In this document: positions 57,245 to 64,000 of the stretch, one piece after another | Layout of the letters: each line of letters opens with the position of its first letter | How positions within the stretch are numbered: position 1 is the first letter of the stretch | DNA from: Kuschelorhynchus macadamiae | Taxonomy: Eukaryota > Arthropoda > Insecta > Coleoptera > Curculionidae | Assembly (NCBI GenBank): GCA_030620095.1 | Contig: JAUTXW010003824.1 | Location: forward strand, 496,001-560,000 | Length of the DNA: 64,000 nucleotides | Direction of reading: 5' to 3' | The notes under the pieces: generated by a model | Told to the model about the DNA's origin: nothing | The model's database searches: none | Seen by the model: the letters and a program-made list of their open reading frames with translations, nothing else | Position numbers and translations under genes: made by a program

Positions 57245-57253
57245 CAAGATTGC

Positions 57254-58300
57254 CTAATTATTAAGATGCCTTAAGTGAAGAGACGGAAAATTTATTACTC
57301 CGGGATTAAAAGACTTGCAGATAAAGGAAAGAGTGAAAACCCTTTGCTGGTAACACATTTGGTCACTATGGGAATAAAGGAGAGAACTAAGTGGGAGGTT
57401 CTTGATCTTTGTGGTTGGATGGTAAAGAGATGCATGATCTATGCGGGAAGGCATATTGGATGATAGTTCGTGAGAACAAAATCATAGTAGCATCTGTAAC
57501 AAAGAGACACATCGCCCACAATTCGATGCTCTAGTGAGGCAAGCTTTCTTATAATACTAGAATCATCAATCAGGTGAATATGCCTTCTTTGGACAGAGTC
57601 AAGTATGTTAAAGATTGAAGGAGAAGCTGTTCCTCATATATGCATGCAATACTCGAGGCTAGTTCTGATTTGCGATGTTTAAAGTATATCATATTATACA
57701 AGTTGCCAGAAGAAAAATATTGTCTGGCTCGAAAAAGAAATCTCAATATCTTGGTGGTTGCCGTGGCAACTGACGTGATTTGGTCATGCCAGCAAAGATT
57801 CTGTTGAAAAGCTTTACCAACTAGACTAACTAAGGCAATATTTTCCTTCAAGAATTTGATAATTCATTTGAATGGTATGTATATTCGTAGGTAATTTGTG
57901 AGATAGTAAATATGATTGTGCCTTAATCGCGTTAAACTGGACAAGATTCTTTGCTCCCCTTCTCCGATTTTTTGAAGGTTCCCGTTTAAGGATATAGTCA
58001 TTTTATAATCTATTTCAGTTTTGGAAACAGATTTGAGAAGTGAATAAGATTGCTGGTAGAAGAAAGCAGATCATTGATGAGCAGGAAACTAAGGTAGGTG
58101 CCAACATTGAACTCTGTGGAACACCTGCGTTGATTTTATGAAAGTCAGATGAATGGTCCTCAACCACTACAGAAATACCTCAGTTAGAAAGGAAACTGCC
58201 AATCCAAGTGAGGCAGGAAGTTTGTTACGAAGTGCATCATTCCAGACTTAATCGAATGCTTTGGATATATCGAGCGAGATAGAAATGTAAGAGGAACATC
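57254..58300 (-). pseudogene. LINE reverse transcriptase relic, CR1/Jockey-like
   Basis: The minus strand reads ISISLDISKAFD (motif A, catalytic Asp; near 58280) then VWNDALRNKLPASLGLAVSF, with motif B decayed ('STQVFHRVQCWHLP' in place of a G-V-P-Q-G block). The 'L.WHDQITSVATATTKILRF' block follows (57790), then LFRARQYFSSGNLYNMIYF and a C-terminal tail ending at 57254. Motif C is lost. Frame changes lie at about 58030 and 57600. Opposite in orientation to the LINE relic at 58.85 kb. Confidence 0.78.
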
Positions 58301-58845
58301 AAAAAACTAAAAAACATTTAAAATCTTACCACACTGTATCTTGAAAATGAAGCACTTCCGGATCTACGCTGATAAAAACTTTTTTTAGTATTTTCACTTG
58401 AAGAATAGATCCGGATACCTTGTATAAGTATATCAAACTTTTTCCAATTATTTCTTTTGTGCATTGTAGCTTGTAGCATCGTGTATACCAGTTTGGAAAT
58501 CTTCATTTAATTAGTCTGCTTTGTATTCATATCTGTTGTTTGTTAATTTTTTTCTTATATTCAAAAATATGTGTTTAGAATTCTCCATAAAGATTGAAAT
58601 ATGTTTTGTTGAACGTTCAAATAATTTCACAAAGATTCTAAAAATTTGCGCATATGAAGTTAAAAAGTCAAACAATAAACATTTTGCTACCTGTTGGTTT
58701 AGGTGCAGATAGTTTTCTTATTTAAGGATGTTGATAAGAGTAAATTTTGAAGCATAATTAAAAAAAATAAAAACTAAAAAAACAGTTTCGGAGACAATGG
58801 CGTATTAATAAAAATTATAAACACGGTATGCGTATATGATCAACT
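58301..58845. other. No recognised feature
   Basis: Spacer between two divergent LINE fragments. Nothing was recognised. Confidence 0.4.
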
Positions 58846-59500
58846 TAATGTTTAAAATTTTCTGCTGAGCTAAACACTGAATTAATCATTCCAATTTTTA
58901 AAAGTATTATGGAAGTATCGCACAGCTCTATAATAGATTTTTTAACAGTTTTAACTTATTTACACATCATCAGCAAGGGTTTAGAAGCGACAAGTCAGTG
59001 GAAAGTGCCGCGTGTTGCTTTCTTGATGTCCTATATAAAAAGCTGGATAATGGTCGCATTGTTTTGGGTCTTTTCAACATTACATGTGCTTTCGATTGTC
59101 TCAGAGTCGATATCTATTGCGAAAGCTATTTGCATATGGACTTCGTGGAAACACTGTTGTGGTCATACCTACGTGAAATAAGTGTTCTGTTAAGGTTCAG
59201 GACGAATATTTAGATTACCAGATAGACGATCTAGGGGTTCCGTATTGGGATGTCGTCTTATTTGACTTAAGAAATTATTACTACAGCCTTGAGGAACCCC
59301 ATCATAAAATAAAACAAGCAGTTTCTGATTTTAATGTATGCTGTCGTAAGAATATTTTAAAATTAGGTTCTGGCAAAATGGTTTATATGCATTTTCATTT
59401 ACTCTGAGTGATACCTGCAATTAGAATCATCGTATTTGTGCCATATGGTCAAATTTTTAGGTCTTCACTTGGATTAATTTTTATCATTTCAGGTAGAAAT
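58846..59500 (+). pseudogene. LINE reverse transcriptase relic, plus strand
   Basis: In alternating frames the plus strand reads SAACCFLDVLYKKLDNGRIV then LGLFNITCAFDCLRVDI (motif A; the first Asp of the usual F-D-I-T block is changed to Asn, the second remains), LLWSYLREISVLLRF, a DLGVP-type motif B start near 59230, then QAVSDFNVCCRKNILKL and KMVYMHFHL, the usual region after motif C. Motif C is missing. Multiple frameshifts are present. Its 3' side is cut by the mariner end near 59505. Confidence 0.72.
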
Positions 59501-59671
59501 TATTACAGGGTATTATGCTATTAGCCAACTCCGAGACACGTTGGATTTGACATTATTTGATTCCTTGTCAAAAATAAATATAAGTTACCAATTTAAACTA
59601 TAGTCGATTTTTGCGTAGTTTATGAGATAATTAAGGTTATCTATGATTTTTTTGAAAACTGGAGTTATTTT

Positions 59672-60595
59672 TCAAATCACTATAAAATATCGCAGTTGAA
59701 TGTTTGCCACAGCGTTTTGGTCGGTGTCACTATTATTAAGATTAATAATTTGTTCACGAATTTTATTTTACACTTTATCTTTAAGTATGCCCATGAAAAA
59801 TAATCTGAGGCTTACAAATCGGGACTTTGAGGCGGCCATGGAATCTCACGGTAACTATATATACTTAAATTAAATTGCTCGTTTAAAAATGCTCTAATAT
59901 CTTCTTCGCAGTGGTATAAAGCATTATCTTGTTGATATTTCCGGAAGATCATTGAGTTTCTCCATAATTTGATTTCTTAAAAGGTTTAAAAATGATTGTC
60001 TAATCAAATAGTGGTCGAAAAACACAGATCCTGTTATGCGTCGTTTATAATACCACACCACACTTAACACTTTCATGTCCTTGCCTTTTAATTTGCTTTA
60101 TATACCAAATGGTTATTTGTCTCAGAATAGTAGTGAGTATTTTTTTGTTATGCATTCCCGTAATGGAAAATATCGCCTCATCTATCCAAAGGATTTTATT
60201 TAAAATACCTCTCTCAAAATGCAGGTCCATCATTTGCATACAAAAATTCAGTTTGGTCTGATAATTAGCTTCACTTAAAACTTGAACTGGTTTTGTCTCA
60301 GAATAGTAGTGAGTATTTTTTTGTTATGCATTCCCGCAATGGAAAATATCATTTCCAAAGGATTTTATTTAAAATACCTCTCTCAAAATGCAGGTCCATC
60401 ATTTGCATACAAAAATTCAGTTTGGTCTGATAATTAGCTTCACTTAAAACTTGAACTGGAAGAAACTTATATGGGGATATTTTGTTTTCTTTCAATACTC
60501 GATGTATGCTGGTCATGAAAAAATTCATATCACTTTGTGCATCTCTTAAAGAGTTGGTAGGATATTCAATGCAACATGATAAAACCTCCATTTGA
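59672..60595 (-). pseudogene. Mariner-like transposase relic, family M3, with internal tandem duplication
   Basis: The minus strand reads MEVLSCCIEYPTNSLRDAQS then SIHRVLKENKISPYKFLPVQ (HTH region), NYQTKLNFCMQMMDLHFERG and ILNKILWIDEAIFSITG (first Asp, 'DEAIF'). Damaged text follows to PWPPQSPDL (third Asp region, near 59810), with a C-terminus REQIINLNNSD and a stop at 59672-59674. A ~176-bp segment is tandemly duplicated (60117-60292 and 60293-60465), repeating the QMMDLHFERG...DEAIF region. The second-Asp strand is obliterated. It is inactive. Confidence 0.8.
60117..60465. repeat. ~176-bp tandem duplication within the M3 transposase
   Basis: Both copies run from 'ttgtctcagaatagtagtga' to 'acttgaactgg'. 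The right copy lacks about 14 bp ('gcctcatctat' region). High similarity implies a recent duplication after the gene had died. Confidence 0.92.
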
Positions 60596-61006
60596 AAACT
60601 ATAAGAGACGACTGAACGGGCTTTTTCCCTTTATCTATATTTCAAAACCCCATGAGTTGATAAATCATTTCAAATTTTGTCAAAAATTGTCTTGTTTGGT
60701 ATCCTTGCCATGGGGAAATATTCGGCGAAACTCTCTTTTTTTAAAATAGAATAAGTAAACTCCGAAACAAGGAAACGTTTTTAAAGTCTAATTATTGTCA
60801 ATTTAAATGATTTCAATAAAACAAGAACCACTAAAAACACAAATAGATTGAAAAACTGTCAAATTTAAAAGAAATAGTTATAATATTATCCATTCCATTG
60901 CCTCCTATAGTTTTTTTTGAGTATGCAGCATTACAATATTCAAGAAATAATTGAGATTTTCTGTTAAATTATGATTTTTTCTGTTACCATTGACTTTAGG
61001 TATAAA

Positions 61007-61238
<232 letters not shown>

Positions 61239-61661
61239 GGAAACCTTGAGATATGTCAAAACTATACAAGTTGGGTAAAAAAGTTTCATATAAAAGTTGT
61301 ATAGTTCCTTACGATTAATGATTCAAAAATGTCTTGAAATATATAGGGTGTTTTAAAATCAAGTTACACGCCAAAACTTCAGAGTCTCTAATGGAACACT
61401 CTGTATATTATTTCATTTTAAGAATCTACATGAAATTCTGATCATATTTTATTAAGCATACCCTATCCCTAAAGTCAACTGATTTTGAGATAAAAAAATG
61501 AGAAAATGGAAATTTGGCCTTAAACAAAATTAACTCATTTTCCTATGCATAGTGAAACCTGGTGGATTATTTTAGAACTCACATAGAAACTGTCATGTAC
61601 TGACAATAAACTGTGTCAATTTTTAACATATTGTTGGAGAGTTACTTTTTTCCTGATAAAA

Positions 61662-62743
61662 ATGCTTTCAGAAAAAGAAAGAATAGAGATTCTTATGATG
61701 TTTGGATGGGGAGATCGCCAAAGAAATCTTGACGAAGTATGTGAACTTTTTAATAATACGCATCCCGAGCGAGGACAAGCAATTGCAAAATCCACAGTTA
61801 GCAAAATTATCAAAAAATTTCGTGATCATGGTTGTGTAAATGATCTTCCCAGGACAGGTAGGCCAAAACTAGATGACGATATGAAATTGAATGTTTTACT
61901 CAGTTATAACGAAAATCCACATTTACCTACAAGTCAAGTAGCATTAGATTTAAACCTTAGTCAATCATCGGTAAAAAATATTCTGCACACGGCAAAGTAT
62001 CATCCCTACAAAATAAGATTAATCCATGAATTAAATGAAGACGACTTTGACCGCCGACTTGAGTTTGCGAAAGTATGCAAGAGCGGTGCAACCTGGATCC
62101 ATTCTTTTGTAGAAATATTTTATCTTCCAATGAAACCACCTTTTTTTTTAATGGTACTGTCAACCGACAAAACTGTAGATATTGGTCTACAGAGAATCCC
62201 CATTGGGCTCAAGTGGCTCATACGCAATATCTCGAGAAAATCAATGTTTGGGCTGAAATATTTCAAGATAGAATTATAGGTCCCTACTTTTTCGATGTAA
62301 ATTTAACCGGCGAAATTTATCTTGATTTTTTACAACTCGAGTTGATTCCTGCCTTAGCTCAATTGTATCCAGGTAATGAGCCCGATATGCCTATTGCAGC
62401 AATGTGGTTCCAACAAGATGGAGCACCACCTCACTACGCGCTACCTGTTCGGCAGTATCTCAGTGAAATATTTCCTAACAGGTGGATAGGACGTCGTGGT
62501 CCCTACGAATGGCCGGCCAGGTCTCCGGACTTAACTCCCCTAGATTATTTTCTGTGGGGATATTTAAAGAGCAAAGTTTATTTGAACAGACCTCCTAATA
62601 TCGATGCGCTGAAAAATCGTATAAGAGATGAAATCCGACAAATCCCACCTACTTTCATTCGAAATCTACAACAAGAGTTCATCAGTCGATTAGGATATTG
62701 TCAGGAAGTGAACGGACAACAGTTCCAGCATTTATTACGTTAA
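61662..62743 (+). pseudogene. Mariner-like (ITm) transposase, family M1 copy 2, one single-base frameshift
   Basis: The reading frame starts MLSEKERIEILMMFGWGDRQ. It has a bipartite helix-turn-helix N-terminus (KSTVSKIIKKFRDHG; LPRTGRPKLDDD; SQVALDLNLSQSSVKNIL) and runs to DDFDRRLEF, where one T is missing in 'gagtttgcg' (62061-62069; copy 1 has 'gagttttgcg'). The second frame continues without a stop to 62743: FFCRNILSSNETTF (first catalytic site now Asn, where copy 1 has Asp), KINVWAEIFQDRIIGPYFF, MWFQQDGAPPHYALPVRQYL (second Asp), EWPARSPDLTPLDYFLWGYL (third Asp region). About 360 residues in all, the usual mariner length. One frameshift and the first-Asp change make it inactive despite its good condition. 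Confidence 0.92.
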
Positions 62744-62909
62744 AACGCATCATTTAGAATTTTAGACTATCGTTGTTAATCGTTATTAAAAAAATTTTGT
62801 AAAACAGTTTTCTCATTTTTTTAATCTCAAAAACAGTTGATTTTAGGGATAGGGTATGCTTAATAAAATATGATCAGAATTTCATATAGATTCTTAAAAT
62901 GAAATAATA

Positions 62910-62973
62910 TACAGGGTGTTCCATTAGAGATTCTGAAGTTTTGGCGTGTAACTTGATTTTAAAACACCCTGTA
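62910..62973. repeat. 64-bp mini inverted-repeat unit inside the M1 TIR
   Basis: It begins tacagggtgttcc and ends aaaacaccctgta: 11-bp perfect inverted ends with a 40-bp core 'attagagattctgaagtttt...'. The same unit occurs in the left TIR (about 61346-61410, decayed ends) and twice in M1 copy 1 (41791-41860, 41962-42035). Confidence 0.85.
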
Positions 62974-63529
62974 TATTTCAAGACATTTTTGAATCATAAA
63001 TCGTAAGGAACTATACAATTCTTATATGAAATTTTTTTTACCCAACTTGTACAACTTTTGGCATATCTCAAGGTTTCCAGACTTTATGCCCTCATTGTAT
63101 ATATATGAAAATATAGGTATTTTTATGAACATTTGCATAAATAAAAACATAGTGGGTGTTCTATTTAAAAAAATCAACTTTTTTCACTTTAAAAAGGTGC
63201 AAGATTGATTGATCACCCTGTATAGCTGTGGACAAAATTTTTTTATTGCGTATATGCATTGATGCTTTATAAACTGGAAAGTACCACTCAAACGCCCAAT
63301 TTAGATTTTTCCTATATTTTATAGTGATTTGAAAAATTGCTCCAGTTTTCAAAAAATCACACATAACCTTAATTAACTCGGAAACTACGCAGAAACCGAC
63401 TATAGTTTGAATTGGTAATTTATGTTTATTTCTGACAAGGAATTAAATAATAGACAAAAATACAGGGTCTCCCGTTTAAAATTTTATAGTTGATGTCGTC
63501 CCAGAAAAAATGGGACACCCTGTATACAT

Positions 63530-64000
63530 GGAAACATTATATTTTAAAAGAACTTCAAATTTAAAGAAACTTTTTTTCGTATCTATTACGGACATCCAGA
63601 TAGTATAGTGGGTACTTTTATGTGGAACACGGTGTACATTGTGGGTTGTTGTTTTATATAATTAAAGTGTTTTAGTTACTACCGTGGTAACTAAAAATAA
63701 ATCAGAAGTTAATTCTTCTAAATTTAAAATTTTTTCTAACTATATCGATAGATTTTAATTTATTTAAAAAGCGTTTAAAAAAGAATCTGAGACCAAAGAT
63801 CCAATTACTCTCTTAATAAATTACTTGTGGACCTAGTTGACGAATGTTTGTAGTTATAACTTATGTTTCAGCACTAGTGTAAATTGCAATTTAATAACCT
63901 TTAACCTGAATATCCACTCTGTTCTAAGTGAGACGCCTTGTATATTTCCTTATTTATCTAACAGCTCTCGTAGATTCAACTATAGATTACATCTATTTAA
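63530..64000. other. No recognised feature
   Basis: AT-rich DNA to the window end. Nothing was recognised. Confidence 0.45.

Overview
The window looks like intergenic DNA of a large, repeat-rich arthropod genome, most likely an insect and possibly a beetle (the order is a guess). It is strongly AT-rich and carries long (TA)n tracts. I found no convincing host gene, rRNA or intact tRNA. Nearly every stretch with protein similarity is a decayed mobile element: hAT, Tc1/mariner (ITm), Penelope-like (PLE), non-LTR LINE or Crypton-type tyrosine recombinase.

Layout. 1-2190: nothing recognised. 2199-6003: a complete but dead hAT element with an exact 8-bp target duplication. 7040-14170: a tandemly duplicated AT-rich unit (X-Y) whose Y part holds a GIY-YIG relic; its first copy is split by a Tc1/mariner-like element (9147-11684) with a TA target site. 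15.2-15.7 and 25.9-26.4 kb: pieces of a Crypton-like tyrosine recombinase. 21.4-22 kb: LINE. 22.7-24.6 kb: two PLE fragments head to head. 28.15-29.2 kb: a PLE with inverted terminal arms. 29.4-30.4 kb: LINEs. 31.9-35.3 kb: relics of ZMYM-like hAT elements. 35.4-37 kb: LINEs. 38.7-39.8 kb: a 1.1-kb fold-back palindrome. 40.3-42.2 and 61.2-63.1 kb: two copies of one mariner family with very long terminal inverted repeats. 43.4-49.7 kb: a dispersed and tandem 'gccgccatttt' repeat, split by a second hAT (43599-45378, exact TSD) and next to a 5'-truncated PLE. 50.1-51.8 kb: another mariner. 52.04-53.05 kb: a tandem array of a 388-bp unit. 53.3-54.9 kb: a broken gene of an uncharacterised protein family. 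57.2-59.5 kb: two LINE fragments. 59.5-63.5 kb: an outer mariner with the 61-63 kb mariner nested inside it.

Most notable are hammerhead ribozyme motifs. Three lie in the 52-53 kb array (one inverted, two direct, 388 bp apart), with core CTGATGA...GAAA, a stem I pairing GGGTAC/GTACCC and CCTGC/GCAGG, and a palindromic short stem III. The array resembles a non-autonomous 'retrozyme'. Related motifs sit at the 3' ends of the PLEs at 24.5 and 45.5 kb, in both arms of the 28-29 kb PLE, and alone at 56.6 kb. I infer that PLE machinery may have spread the array, but nothing in the window proves this.

The elements do not form a host pathway. The window records successive insertions, and several empty or duplicated flanks give their relative order.
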